Shown here: one piece after another, positions 23,332 through 34,537 of the stretch
How the letters are laid out: each line of letters opens with the position of its first letter
Position numbering within the stretch: position 1 is the first letter of the stretch
DNA from: Carex sylvatica
Lineage: Eukaryota; Streptophyta; Magnoliopsida; Poales; Cyperaceae
Assembly (NCBI GenBank): GCA_964058845.1
Contig: CAXKVR010000128.1
Location: forward strand, 1 to 64,000
DNA: 64,000 nucleotides
Direction of reading: 5' to 3'
Notes under the pieces: model-generated
What the model saw: the letters and a program-made list of their open reading frames with translations, nothing else
Told to the model about the DNA's origin: nothing
Databases searched by the model: none
Program-made: the position numbers and the translations under genes

Positions 23332-26300
23332 TTAAGCCCATTTGGCTATTAGAGACATTAGACCTGCACCCAGAAGCAAGAAAATGTTTATAAGTAACTG
23401 TAACATCCCGCGGTTCTGCACGCGCGGATTCATGAAGTCCTCGGCAAGAAGATCAACAAGTGACATGTATATCAAAATTCCTGCTGATACAGAATCCAAA
23501 AGCCCTTCAACAATCAATGCAGTGTGACTGTTCTCATTGTAGCTGGATGCTATGCCGATACCTATGACAATTCCCACTGGAGTTGTCAGTGAAAAAAAGA
23601 TCGACATTATCACCACTGACTTCAAATTAAATTTTGCCTGCAATTAATTGTAGAAATAAAGATTTATGTTATTTAGCTATATGCTTAAAAAGTATACAAT
23701 ATGTACATGCTTTCATGAAAATTTAATTTGATTGAAATTTAACATAGAAACATCAACAATTATATTATGTTTGTGTCATCGTCTCAAAAACTATGGGACT
23801 AGGGGACTATATATACATGGCATGCCATCATATACTAGTTTTGCATAACTTGGGGTAAAAAACTAAAAAATATCAACTATCTAATATTAGAACAAAATAT
23901 GTAGTCCAATCAATTTTAAATACCTGAGCAATGCAGGATCCAAGACCAAGACCCTCAAAGAACTGGTGAAATGTTAAAGCAGCAATAAGGGGCCTTATGG
24001 TTGATGGTGTATCTGATGCACCAACAGACATTCCAATAATCACTGAATGAACTATAATTCCCAGCTCCAATACCTTCATTTAAGAAACAAGAAAAATAAA
24101 CTTTAGTTGCATAATTTAAAATTGGTACATTATACAAGGTGCAACTAATATTGATGATAATGATCATCTTTTGACTAACATTTGATACGACACGGTTACG
24201 AATGAGTTGCCCATCACCATTGGTTTCAGCATCAACCATCATGGCTGCACCATGAGCATGTCCGTGCGAAGCATGAGTATGCATATGCATATGATCTGCA
24301 TGCCCCTGCTCCGCCTCAACTGTTGCCTCCAAATCCTTTACTGAAGATGCCGCCTTCTTAAAGTGTTGCCTGCTGAAATATCCAGTTGCCATTGTGTCCA
24401 TCATTAGTGTACCTATCAATCGTGTGTTAGATTCGTAATCATCACCACTTCAGATTATAACAGTTTGCTCAAATGTCGCCATGTACAAAGGATAAGAAAA
24501 GTAACTGTATGATAAATTATCTCTATACATATCCATGATCTCCGGAAACAGAGATAAAAACACAACACAAGTTAACAAACAATCAATATTAAGATCGCAT
24601 TAAATGTTTATTTGTAGATAATTTTGATGAATTTCTTGAATTTCTCTCATTTTTAGATATAAGAATCATATATGCAATTTGTTGAATATCAATAAATGTG
24701 CACAAATTTAACTAAAAAGTTTACAATTTGATCTGTATTACAAAGTTGCAGCATGATATAAAGGTGATTTATCTCACCGGACCAACTGGAATACATATTC
24801 TGGCTTGGATTTATAACTTTTGATATAGATCAAACGGGTTTTACTGTGGTACTTTTAGAAAATATTAGATAATAATGTGCATTAAATGCAATATTAACTA
24901 CAGGATCAATTTTTCCATGGAGTCGGAGTAGGTCCGATGCCCATTGGACCTACTTTGGTTCGATGTGTATTGTGACCATTCAATCGCATTAAGATTCGTG
25001 TACTCCGTATTAAAATACGTGCGATTTTTTTATCAATTTCCGTGCACACAGATCTTAATGCTAATTGTACGGTGATAGAATCCATCGAACCTAAAAGTAG
25101 GTCCAATGGGCATCGGACCTACTCCTATCTCTTTTTCCATATGGCATGGACTTGTTTCTTAATGGGACCTTAATTAATCCATCCATTAATTCCAGGTCCC
25201 TTAATCTAAAATCATATTTCAATTCCATTAAATATAGTTTCATTTTTGCCAAAAATTTCTTGTCTGAAGTATTACTTTAATACCTTGACTTTAAGACTAT
25301 TTACCTGAATTACTTAATCCATCCATTCCAGGTCTCTTTTTCTAAAATCATATTTCAATTCCATTATATATAGTGTCTTTTTCCAAAAGTTTCTTTTCTG
25401 AAGTATTACTTTAACACCTTGACTTTAAGAATATTTATTATATAAATTTATGATAAATTTTAAGAATGTCATTTCAGAAAAAAAAGAATCAATCTAATCC
25501 TGAGTTTTGTTTAACTATAGATGCCCATCTTAAATTTTTAAGTTGTTCCCTTTACATTAAGCAACAATTGCATATAGTATCTCTAGCTCTGTGTACGTAA
25601 TTAAATTCATTTATGTTATAACCATGTTCCAATACACCAAAAAAAAAAAAAAAAGACTTATTTGGTTCATATATATTTATTTCATGGGACTGTTAAAATT
25701 TAGTTAGAAATTTAACTGTCAGAGATATTTAAGTCATTTTATATGAGAAATATCTGCAATATATATGCTTAAAGCTTTAATCAACAGAAACAATGAATGA
25801 CATATAAGATAGGCCCAACGTTAATTATAAGTGGATCTTTTTCATTTAATTTTTTTGATAAAAAGGCTGAAGAGCCCATTTTATTACGAAACTGTTAATA
25901 TTACAAACTACTTGTTCAAAGAAACGACAGAGGTTCGGAGGGTAAACATTCCCCAAAAGCAACTACAGCGATAACCAGCATCCAAACAGAGAGAGAACAA
26001 AATGCAGTAAGAGTAAGCTAGAGTTAGAACAAAAGCAGGCAATATTTTTTGTTATATACTACGGCAATAGCAATGATTTGAGCTATAAAGAAGAGCTAGC
26101 TCCTTCATCAGAGGAGGAAGGCAGCTGGAGCACTTGGCGGGAATCTTTTTCATTTAATAAGAAAAGTTATATGGAAAAGGAGAAATTCTATATACCAAAT
26201 AAATCAAAATTTGAAATCAATCAGTTTCTTATGTCTTTATCATTTGAGCACATCATATATGTATGCAATATATAATGTATCGTACCTATGGCAGCAATCA

Positions 26301-26688
26301 TGGCTCCGAAGCCAGCAAACGGAAAATCCTGCCACGGCGAATCAGGAAGACAAGGCGACGTCAGCTTTTCGACAGCATCAGGGAGGATATGAATAAAGCC
26401 GGTGGCGAGAATGACGCCAGCAGCGAAAGCCTTGATTAGGAAGAAGTAGTCTTTCTCCGGACTGATAGCAGGAAACCACCGGCCAAGTCCAGGGATGGAG
26501 CAGCCGACTGTACTGGCTGCTAAAATGGCGAAGATTGCCACTATGTGAAGCTTGCGCGACTCCTTCTTGTCTATGCCGGATTCATCTTCCGAGCATTCGC
26601 ATCCGCTCGAGTGAGCCATCAATGGGAGAAGACACAGTGTCAGTAGAACTAGGAGCAATGTTACACTTGACCAACATAGTCTTGCCAT
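23332..26688 (-). CDS. ZIP-family zinc/iron transporter (four exons, 363 residues)
   Basis: The protein moves divalent Zn (and possibly Fe or other metals) across a membrane into the cytoplasm. Exons on the minus strand: 26286-26688, 24180-24412, 23924-24073, 23332-23637. All junctions keep the frame and use GT-AG, although the second donor is an unusual GTTAG. Seen: signal peptide (residues 1-27), short Cys/acidic lumenal segment, transmembrane segments from residue ~47 on, a variable cytoplasmic His-rich loop (172-188, many H-x-H), the family signature [12 protein letters not shown] (221-232; HS in TM4) and [10 protein letters not shown] (248-257; H and E in TM5). The C-terminus is [14 protein letters not shown]. 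Length and order fit plant ZIP1/ZIP3/IRT-type proteins; I cannot assign the orthologue. Intron 1 (1873 bp) holds a MITE and a retroposon. A zinc-deficiency element lies upstream. Confidence 0.95.
24919..25131. mobile_element. MULE-type MITE (213 bp) in ZIP intron 1
   Basis: Almost perfect inverted repeats containing GGAGTAGGTCCGATGCCCAT and its complement. The target duplication is TTTTTCCAT (24910-24918, 25132-25140). A sister copy with its own duplication is at 32175-32384. Confidence 0.9.
25851..26142 (-). mobile_element. 5'-truncated LINE-like retroposon in ZIP intron 1
   Basis: A 292 bp insertion between 16 bp direct repeats ATCTTTTTCATTTAAT (25835-25850, 26143-26158). On the minus strand it ends AATGGGCTCTTCAGCC, then a short A-run, the form of a plant LINE 3' end with a small hairpin. 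No A or B box was seen, so a SINE is less likely. It lies antisense to nothing: its orientation is the same as that of the ZIP gene. Confidence 0.85.
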
Positions 26689-26840
26689 TGTCTCTCTTTT
26701 TCTTTCTTCTTCTCCTCCTCCTTCTCTATTGTGCTATTGGGCAATGTAATGTCGTGTTAATTAAATGACAGACACTAGTGCTCTCAACCAACCAAATTGA
26801 AGTTGGGTTGATGTTACAGGAGCATCCTGATTCCCTTGTT

Positions 26841-26848
26841 CTATATAG
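26841..26848 (-). promoter_or_regulatory. Possible TATA box of the ZIP gene
   Basis: The minus strand reads ACTATATAGA about 155 bases before the ATG. The leader would include the GA-rich stretch at 26690-26730. Position is plausible; no transcript evidence is available. Confidence 0.45.
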
Positions 26849-26914
26849 TTATAAAACAAATTTGATTTTTTGTTTATACTTACAAAGTCAGAACTGCAAT
26901 TAGCCAAGTCAAAA

Positions 26915-26924
26915 ATGTCGACAT
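26915..26924. promoter_or_regulatory. Zinc-deficiency response element (ZDRE), ATGTCGACAT
   Basis: A perfect 10 bp match to RTGTCGACAY, the site known to bind the F-group bZIP factors (bZIP19/bZIP23 in Arabidopsis) that induce ZIP genes under zinc shortage. It is 227 bases before the ZIP start codon. A degenerate second site (ATGTCGCCAG, 26927-26936) follows at once. The site is palindromic, so orientation is irrelevant. Confidence 0.8.
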
Positions 26925-27044
26925 ACATGTCGCCAGAAACTGACATGACAGTATTTAATTTGACTAGTATTCATAATATATTTCGTGACTATTTGTTTAT
27001 TTGTTGAAGTTATATGGTTTATTTTAAAGTTGGTAAAATATATA

Positions 27045-27477
27045 TAGAGATTGACTACTCAAAGTATATGAGAGTATATGCTTATAAGTTATTTTATTAT
27101 TTTTAAAATTTAAAAAGTCGATCTGAACCGTTAGATATAATCTCTATATTGAAATGTGGTTGGAGAACAAATTTTATGTTTTTCTAATTTTTTTTACTAT
27201 TTATTAAGTCACTTTAAAAATCACTGATCCAACGGTAGTTTCTGATTTTACTGTTTTGTTAAGCTACCATTGAATTAATGATTTTCAAAGTGGCTTAATA
27301 AATAGTAAAAAAAATCAGAAAAATATAAAATTTGGTCTCTAAGCATATTTCAATATAGAGATCACATCTAACGGTTAAGATCAACTTTTTGAATTTTAAA
27401 AACGAAAAAATGACTTATAAGCATATACCCTCATATGTTTATATAAATATAGTAGCCAACCTCAATATATATATATA
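27045..27477. mobile_element. Foldback MITE, copy E
   Basis: Left arm AGTATATGCTTATAAGTTAT returns inverted at the right as ACTTATAAGCATATACC. The core shows GATCCAACGG and TTACTATTTATTAAGTCACTTT with its complement. Flanked by TA repeats. It lies about 100 bp upstream of the zinc element of the ZIP gene. Confidence 0.8.
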
Positions 27478-27529
27478 TATAACTCTCACCCGATCTAACT
27501 TGAAATAATATGATTCAAATAATTTTGAG

Positions 27530-27694
27530 CCTGGACCAATCTTTTATCTAGTGATAAAGACACATAATCTCTATGTGAGAAGTAATGAGTTCGAAACTCA
27601 GTTGGTAAAAATATTTTGTTATAATAATAAGGATATTAAAATAGTTAAGTGATTTTATCTGATCACCTCCAAATTTTTATTAAAAAAAAAAAAA
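27530..27694 (+). mobile_element. Probable tRNA-derived SINE
   Basis: A-box-like TATCTAGTGATAAAGAC, a B box GAGTTCGAAACTC about 40 bases on, and a 14-A tail (27681-27694). No clear target duplication was found, so it may be old. Confidence 0.6.
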
Positions 27695-27929
27695 TTAGCC
27701 TAACAACTTAAAATTTGATCCGATCGAGATTCAATCTGATGTGAATTAAATTCAATAATATTCCGAAATAAAAAATTTGTCTTGTCCAATTGTCACCACA
27801 ACAGCGAAGTTGCAATTTTATTTTATTCATCTGATACAGATTACAACTTCATGTTATCTTAGAATAATATTTAAGTAGTGATATGCTTCTAAAAAATCAA
27901 AGAGAAATAATAGAGTGCAGTTAAAGTCA

Positions 27930-28193
27930 ATTTTTATCAAATACAAAAAATATAAATAATGTTCATTCTCAACGAATATAAAAATACTTTCATCTGAACT
28001 ACATCATACATGTCAACATATCTAATCTCAAAGTCGTCGAGACTCGAGACAGATTTTTTCAAATAAAAAAAAAAGATGTCACAAGCATGTCGACACTATT
28101 GGTAGAAAAAATTAATATTATTTTTTTTTTTTGTTAGCACAAGATCCGTAGACCGTAGGCGAAGAGCAAATTAATTAAAAACACGTTTGATAA
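27930..28193 (+). repeat. Dispersed composite repeat, copy 4
   Basis: An array-A unit (27950-28060) is followed by the AAGCATGTCGACACTATTGG block at 28083 and GTAGGCGAAGAGCAAATT. It continues beyond the two MITEs as GATTGCCAGCTTAATTTTAA and GGAGAAATAAATATATC (29036-29115). Confidence 0.7.
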
Positions 28194-28203
28194 CATTATA
28201 TGC

Positions 28204-28776
28204 CAACATTTTTATTTTTACCCAAAAAATAACCAAGATTTAAAAATAATTTTAAAAATACCCACGGTTCCAAATTTTTCCCGGTTCAAAAGTCACTTCT
28301 AGGTAATATAGAAATTATTGTGATCCTTCTAGTATATTTAATTTATAAAAAGTTGTATCTATTTTAAAAAAAAATAAAAACTTTAAGTTATTTAATGATT
28401 GTTATTCAAAAAAAATTCTCAAAATAGATACAACTTTTTATAAATTAAATGTACTAGAAGGATCACAATAATTTCTATATTGCCTAGAAGTGACTTTTGA
28501 ACCGGGATCAATAACTCAGAATCCATGCATTTTTATTTTTTTACAAGAACACATAATGAAATATATTAATTTTTCTTACAGCCACAAAAAATCCGGCCTG
28601 AAAAATATTGATCGGATTATTTGTTATAGTCTTTCTAAAAAACAAAAAAAAAATTTGGAACCGTGGAAAGATTCCACGGTTTGGAATTGAAATTTCAAGC
28701 CATGAAAAATTTCCACGGCTTAGGTATTTTGAAAATTATTTTTAATAATTTTTTTGGGTAAAAATAAAAATGCCGG
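28204..28776. mobile_element. Foldback MITE (573 bp) with 10 bp target duplication
   Basis: Ends CAACATTTTTATTTTTACCC and, inverted, CCGGCATTTTTATTTTTACC. The target duplication is CATTATATGC (28194-28203, 28777-28786). The long inner arms AAGTCACTTCTAGGTAATAT / ATATTGCCTAGAAGTGACTT leave a small loop near 28375. A TTCCACGG hairpin is at 28659-28680. A diverged relative of the right arm is at about 29480-29640. Confidence 0.87.
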
Positions 28777-28804
28777 CATTATATGCAGTACAGGCGTGCA
28801 GCAT

Positions 28805-29023
28805 GAATTCGTATCCTCTGCATTAGCTCAAAAATGAATCTTTTGAGTTGATACATCTGGATAATTCAATCAGCTTTAAGATTCGTGTGAATTAAATCTG
28901 CACTAATATTGAATACCCCCTATATTTTAGGCTGGAATTGGATGAGCTCCGTTTACAATCGGACGGCCAATATCTATTAACTCAAAAGATACCCTTTTGA
29001 GTTACTGCAGACGATGCGGACTC
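28805..29023. mobile_element. MULE-type MITE (219 bp), CTGCATTAACTC family
   Basis: Ends GAATTCGTATCCTCTGCATT and, inverted, GAGTCCGCATCGTCTGCAGT. The target duplication is GTGCAGCAT (28796-28804, 29024-29032). A sister copy is at 43319-43536; fragments are at about 31005-31165 and 57005-57120. Confidence 0.88.
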
Positions 29024-29149
29024 GTGCAGCATTGGGATTGCCAGCTTAATTTTAATTAACAAATTCAAAAAATATGAACAACTCTGCATCTGGAGAAATA
29101 AATATATCAATATAGCCGGCTTATAAAAGTGCATAGACATCCTGGGGCC

Positions 29150-29365
29150 CATATCCTCTGAAATTCGTATCTCCTAAAGTAACTTAATTTTTGAATTAAG
29201 ATTCAGACCGTCTGATTTGAATTGGACTGTCAGATTCAAGGGGCTGTATGCACTCTACCTCGGACTGATTAGTCCGGATTCGAATTGGACGGTTTGGATC
29301 AAAACTCAAAAATTGAGTTACTTTAGGGGTTTCGTACTCTATTATCTGAGGCTATGTTATCCGAT
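29150..29365. mobile_element. Inverted-repeat MITE
   Basis: CTAAAGTAACTTAATTTTTGA returns inverted as CTCAAAAATTGAGTTACTTT, and ATTTGAATTGGAC as ATTCGAATTGGAC inverted. It resembles 31635-31827. The exact ends are uncertain. Confidence 0.65.
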
Positions 29366-30255
29366 GCTTTATATGTGGTTCCGTTTATGTATCTGATACG
29401 TATATACAGTAAGATCTGATTTAGATCGCTATAAAAATTTTGAAATTACATCTGACTGCGTAGATCGTACCGTAACATATATAGACCCCAAACCACGGAA
29501 TTTTATTGCAGTTTGAAATTTTTATTCCAAGCCGCAGGAGGTTTTTTGCAGTTTGAAATAAAAATTTCAAACCATAATAAAATTTCACGCTTTGGATATT
29601 TTTAATAAAAGTTCAAAAATTTAGTTATTTGTGTTAAAATATATTTAATAGTGGTTATAAATAAAAATGTCTGCCATTTTCCATATCATAAAAGGATTTC
29701 ACTATTTTTCTATACTTAAAAAAAATATTTAATTCTTTTCCAAAAAAAAAAAGAGTTTACTGGGAGGAGGCTATATAGACGTTCAGTTAAAAAGAAAGAA
29801 GGTTCACCCGTCTTTGGCTCCTGACCTCAGGAAATGGTTCCATTAACAATCAAAAGAAACAAAAAGTATAATATATATTATATTCACATCAGGTTCCATT
29901 ATACATCATATTGCGATGTCATTGGAACGAATAGTTTACAAACAAACTGTGGTTCTTACTTTTGAACAAAGAAACTATCTTTTCAATAACTTTTAGGATA
30001 TATAGGCGCCATCCAATCAGCTAAATAATTTCAACCATTGATTTATTTACCGGATAAGTAATACTGTTCATATCTTTCTTTTTCTTCTTAGGATGGAATC
30101 CATATCAAGTATCAACTAAAGATAACATAATATTTCTTTAAATCCAGACCATTGATTAGAATTTGTACAAATATATTAAAAAGACCTCGTACATTCAGTC
30201 TCGAATTGAATCAGTCTATTGGAGGGTGCTGATATGATCAAACCATAATTATTCT
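29366..30255. other. Intergenic; degenerate repeats, no gene
   Basis: 29480-29640 resembles the right arm of the MITE at 28204. 29930-30060, read on the minus strand, matches the TGGATGGC...TATCCTAAAAGTTATTGA block of the composite repeat. Nothing else is recognisable. Confidence 0.5.
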
Positions 30256-30440
30256 CACTACAACAGAACTCTTTTACTGCGACCGGTATTAGCAACCGGT
30301 GCTAACGCCGGTCGCAAATAATTATTTTTTATCAAAAAAAAAAATTGAAAATTAACGGCGACCATGACTTTCAGCGATCGTATTTGCGACCGGCGCTGAA
30401 AGTTTTTTTTTTTTTTTTAGCGCAAAAATAGATTTTGCCC
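30256..30440 (+). mobile_element. CACTA-like element, one end
   Basis: Starts CACTACAACAGAACTC, followed by hairpin-forming GACCGGTATTAGCAACCGG and GCGACCGGCGCTGAAAG units, typical of CACTA subterminal repeats. A different family from the elements at 1 and 62493. I did not find the opposite end, so it may be truncated. Confidence 0.6.
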
Positions 30441-31165
30441 CAAAATCCATCTCGCTCATGCCAGTAGCCCCAAAATTTTCGCCCTTTTGATTGGCTATGA
30501 TTTCTTTCTATTTTTTAAATTTCATTTAAGAAATTAATTAATAATTGGTTGGTCATGTCTTTATTTATTTTTCTATTATTTCTACGTCATTTAAAGAATG
30601 CTATTTGTCATTTAATATGATATTTTGTTTGATATTTTTTTTATGAAAATATGTTGAAAAGATTAAAAAAATACATGCCACTTAATATATTATTTAATGA
30701 ATATTATTTATATGTAGATGTAATTGATTTAAGCACGATTGAGTTCAAATATATAACCACATCAAATGAATTTTAGTTTAAATGATTATAATTTATTTAT
30801 TTAAAAAATAAAATAAAATAAAATAAAATAAAATAAAACTGGACTGGACCGTCCGTGTCCGCCCCGTGAGCAAATGTCTATTTCTGCCTAATATAGGCTT
30901 AGTCAAACGAGATGTGCTAATGGAAGGTAGCGCCTCGTCGTAATCAATTGGAAAGCAGATGTGGACATGCATGGAACTGTATCTTCTCTATTAAATTATT
31001 AACTCAAAGTAACTTTGAGTTCATACTTCTCGTCCGTTCAATCAATGATCCGGATCAATCCGGTTTAAAGTGAAATGCATGGATTCTTTTTAATATTCGA
31101 GTCAACACAGATTGGACGGTTCAGATTCATTCTACATTAACTCAAAGGTTTGTGTTAATACAGTG
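30441..31165. other. Intergenic, with MITE fragment at 31005-31165
   Basis: AT-rich DNA with an AAAAT microsatellite (30805-30838). 31005-31165 has inverted TTAACTCAAAG / CTTTGAGTT motifs related to the CTGCATTAACTC MITE family. No gene. Confidence 0.5.
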
Positions 31166-31279
31166 AATACCAATTCACATACATGTGGGTAGGAAAATTC
31201 TCTTAACCAAATTAAGAATGAAACTATAAAATTTGAATGGAAAAACTAAATTATAAAATGCATAATATGTGAAAATGCA

Positions 31280-31345
31280 GAAAAGTGTAGTAAATGGGAG
31301 TTGAACTCAACACCTGAAACTCTTGCCACTAAGATTATAAGAACA
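31280..31345 (-). mobile_element. tRNA-like SINE head, minus strand
   Basis: On the minus strand CTTAGTGGCAAGAGTTTC (A box) is followed by GAGTTCAACTCCC (B box). The 3' extent toward lower coordinates is unclear. Confidence 0.5.
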
Positions 31346-31634
31346 AATTTATTATTTTATAAGAGAGGTTAAACTATATAAAAACATATAAAATATTAAT
31401 TAAATTTTAATATACATTTTTTTTTAAATAGTGAGAGTGATTTAGCAACATCTGACATACACATATATTTGCTGATGTGTACAGTTACAATTGAACTATA
31501 ATTAAGTTGTATTAAATTTTGAAAAAAAACACAACCCATATTTCAACTGTGAATGGACAGACGGAATGACATTGTTAATAGAATTTTCCTACTCACATGT
31601 GGAGGAGATTTAGTTTGTCTCCCCAAACTCACTA

Positions 31635-31827
31635 CGGATTGAAGTAACTCAATCTTTGGTTTTAAATCGGGACCGTCTGATTCGAATCCGAGATAATTTA
31701 TCGGAAGTGGAGCGCACGTATTCCCAGACATGAATTCGAATTGTGTAGCAATCTCAATTGACAGATTCGAATCGGACGGTCTCGATCCAAAATCCAAATA
31801 TTAGGTTACTTTAGGGGATCCGGACCC
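31635..31827. mobile_element. MULE-type MITE (193 bp) with 9 bp target duplication
   Basis: The target duplication is AACTCACTA (31626-31634, 31828-31836). Inner inverted repeats are GGACCGTCTGATTCGAAT and ATTCGAATCGGACGGTC. Related to 29150-29365. Confidence 0.82.
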
Positions 31828-31849
31828 AACTCACTAAGACTAGAAATTC

Positions 31850-31992
31850 ACCGATTTTTTTTGGTGTATCATCTTTAAAAATTAAGCCGAGTCGAGTTTG
31901 AATTTTTTTCAATTTCGAATCTAATTCATTATAAAATATTGAGCCGCTCAACTCATTAATTCGCGAACCGGCTCGACTCATTAGCACCCCTA
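31850..31992. mobile_element. Fragment of a hAT element end
   Basis: On the minus strand 31992 begins TAGGGGTGCTAATGAGTCGA, then GCCGGTTCGCGAA: a typical hAT terminus with GAGC/CGGCTC subterminal motifs. No matching left end or 8 bp duplication was found. Confidence 0.5.
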
Positions 31993-32174
31993 CAGATGAG
32001 TCTGACATGAGCAAATTGTCAACAGATTTGATTGAAGACTTTCGGAATAGAGATTCATCAAGTCAATAATTTCAACCATTGAAAACGTACTATTAACCAA
32101 TAAAAATCAACCAATCAAAACTATCAACCAATGACTATTTGATCCGTGACAAAGAACAACATACTTTGAATGAG

Positions 32175-32384
32175 CAGTTCGGAGTAGGTCCGATGCTCAT
32201 TGGACCTACTTTGGTTTGATGGGTGATCTGGCCATTAAATTGCATCAAGATTTGTGTGCTCCTGTTAAAATCTATCTGACTTTTTATCAATTTCCGTGTG
32301 CACAGCTCTTAATGCTAGTTGTATGGTGATAGAGCTAATTAAACCTAAAAGTAGGTCCAATGCCCATTGAACCTACTCCTATCT
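32175..32384. mobile_element. MULE-type MITE (210 bp), sister of 24919-25131
   Basis: Same ends (GGAGTAGGTCCGATGC, CCTACTCCTATCTC) with target duplication TTGAATGAG (32166-32174, 32385-32393). Confidence 0.88.
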
Positions 32385-32629
32385 CTTGAATGAGAAGTCA
32401 TAAATTTGAAATATTAATGAGAATTTTTTTTATAAACATTAAACGAAAATTAAAATTGCTAAATTTTCATCTTCTATCTTAATAATAAGATAAGAATTTA
32501 CTTTTTAGAGATCATAAAAAATAAAAGGTAATTATAATTTTTTTCACCTTATCCATCTTCTATTTTTCTCCAACTAACTTTTTATTTTTATTTTAACTAT
32601 AACTATTATTTTTAACAACTTTTATTTCT

Positions 32630-32718
32630 TTTATCTTTCTCCCTTCCTCTTCCACCTCCATCTTCTTCCTTCTTCGCCTCTGCCTCCGCCTCCCTGTCCC
32701 ACCTCTGCCTCTCAACTC
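32630..32718. other. Pyrimidine-rich target site of the hAT element (left half; right half 38232-38415)
   Basis: CT-rich DNA (CCTCTGCCTC, CTCTCCCACC) on both sides of the hAT insertion was one tract before insertion. Its minus strand would be GA-rich. It may be a leader of a lost gene, but no coding region joins it. Confidence 0.5.
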
Positions 32719-33639
32719 TAGTGGTTTGCTTTTACCCGCCCGAGTCGGATCCGACTCGTACCCGCCCGTGCCCGTTACCCGGGTTACCCGTGCCCGAGCC
32801 CGGGTATGGGTCGGGTAAACGGGTACACGGGTACGGGTAAAAAACGGGTAGGGTACGATTATTTGGTTCAAAATCCGACCAAACCCGGTCCGATTTAAGC
32901 CCGACCCGACCCGACCCGACCCGACCTACTCGACCCGGACCCGGACCCGACCCCGACCCGACCCGTCCCGACCCGACCCGACCCGACATGACCCGACCCG
33001 ACCCGGACCCGACCCGACCCGACCCGAACCCGATCTAACCCGACCCGACCCGACCCGTTGAATTCAAATTTTTTTGAATTCAATTCCCGCCGGTTCAACC
33101 GGGCCCGGACCGGTCTAATCAAACCCGACCGGCCGGACCCACCCGAGTCAACTCAGCCGTGGTTTTTTTTTTTTTTCAAATTTTATTCCCTCCCAATATT
33201 TTCTTTAAATACCCCATCTTCCTCACCAAAAATTCACACTCTCATTCTCTCATCTCTCATTCTCTCAATCTCAATTCTCCAATTTAATTATTCACTATTT
33301 TTTAATTTATTGTTTAAAAAAAAATATAATTGTAAATTTAATTCATTACACAAATCCGCAAACGGAATTACAAAGTTCAACACCTCCCGCAAAATTTTTT
33401 CGCGAGATTTAAAGGTAACATTTATTTCATTTTAGATTAATTTATTTTTGTAGAGTACATTTAGTTTATGCTTGATTTATTGAATATTAAGTAATTAGAT
33501 TTGTCATTTGTTAGGTTTGTTAAATTTATTAAGTAATTAGATTTGTTAGATTTATTGAATATGTTAGATTTATTTAGTTTATGTTAGATTTGAATATGTC
33601 AAATAATTATATTTGTTTTTAATTTCTGTTTTTGAAATT

Positions 33640-34470
33640 CTGTTTTTTAATTTCTGTTTTTTAAATTCTGTTTTTTAATTTCTGTTTTTTAATTTCTGTT
33701 TTTTAATTTCTGTTTTTTAATTTCTGTTTTTTAATTTCTGTTTTTTAATTTTCTGTTTTTTAAAATAGATTAGTTTTATAGATTTGAATATGTGAAGTGA
33801 TTATATTTGTTTTGAATAGGTTAGATTTATTTTTCAAAATTCGGATTTAATTTTAATAGGTTTTTTAAAATAGGTTAGTTTTATAGATTTGAATATGTGG
33901 AGTGATTATATTTGTTTTGAATAGATTAGATTTATTTTTCAAAATTCGAATTTATTTTTAATAGGTCTTTTAAAATAGGTTAGTTTAATTTCTGTTTTTT
34001 TATTTCTGTTTTTTAAAATAGGTTAGTTTTATAGATTTGAATATGTGGAGTGATTATATTTGTTTTGAATAGGTTAGATTTATTTTTCAAAATTCGGATT
34101 TATTTTTCATAGGTCTTTTAAAATAGGTTAGTTTAATTTCTGTTTTTTATTTTCTGTTTTTTATTTTCTGTTCTTTAATTTCTGTTTTTAATTTCTGTTT
34201 TTTAATTTCTGTTTTTTAATTTCTGTTTTTTAATTTCTGTTTTTTATTTCTGTTTTTTATTTTCTGTTTTTTAATTTTCTGTTTTTTAAAATAGGTTAGT
34301 TTTATAGATTTGAATATGTGAAGTGATTATATTTATTTTGAATAGGTTAGATTTATTTTTCATAGATCTTTTAAAATAGGTTAGTTTAATTTCTGTTTTT
34401 TATTTTCTGTTCTTTAATTTCTGTTTTTAATTTCTGTTTTTTAATTTCTGTTTTTAATTTTCTATTTTTT
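33640..34470. repeat. TTCTGTTTTTTAAT tandem repeats in the leader of the hAT transposase gene
   Basis: Many copies of a ~14-15 base unit TTTCTGTTTTTTAAT alternate with 100-110 bp units containing TAGTTTTATAGATTTGAATA. The block lies between a GGTAACATTT donor-like site (33414) and an AATAG acceptor-like site (34526), so it is probably the 5' leader intron; this is inferred. Confidence 0.75.
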
Positions 34471-34537
34471 AAAATAGGTTAGTTTTATAGATTTGAATAT
34501 GTGAAGTGATTATATTTATTTTGAATAGGTTTAATAA

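Noticed and set aside
23342..23527. Plus-strand frames across the ZIP gene (23342, 26211, 26535)
   Set aside because: Shadows of ZIP exons on the opposite strand.
32593..33122. Gly/Arg/Val-rich minus-strand frames
   Set aside because: Produced by the CCCGACCCG repeat near the hAT left end.
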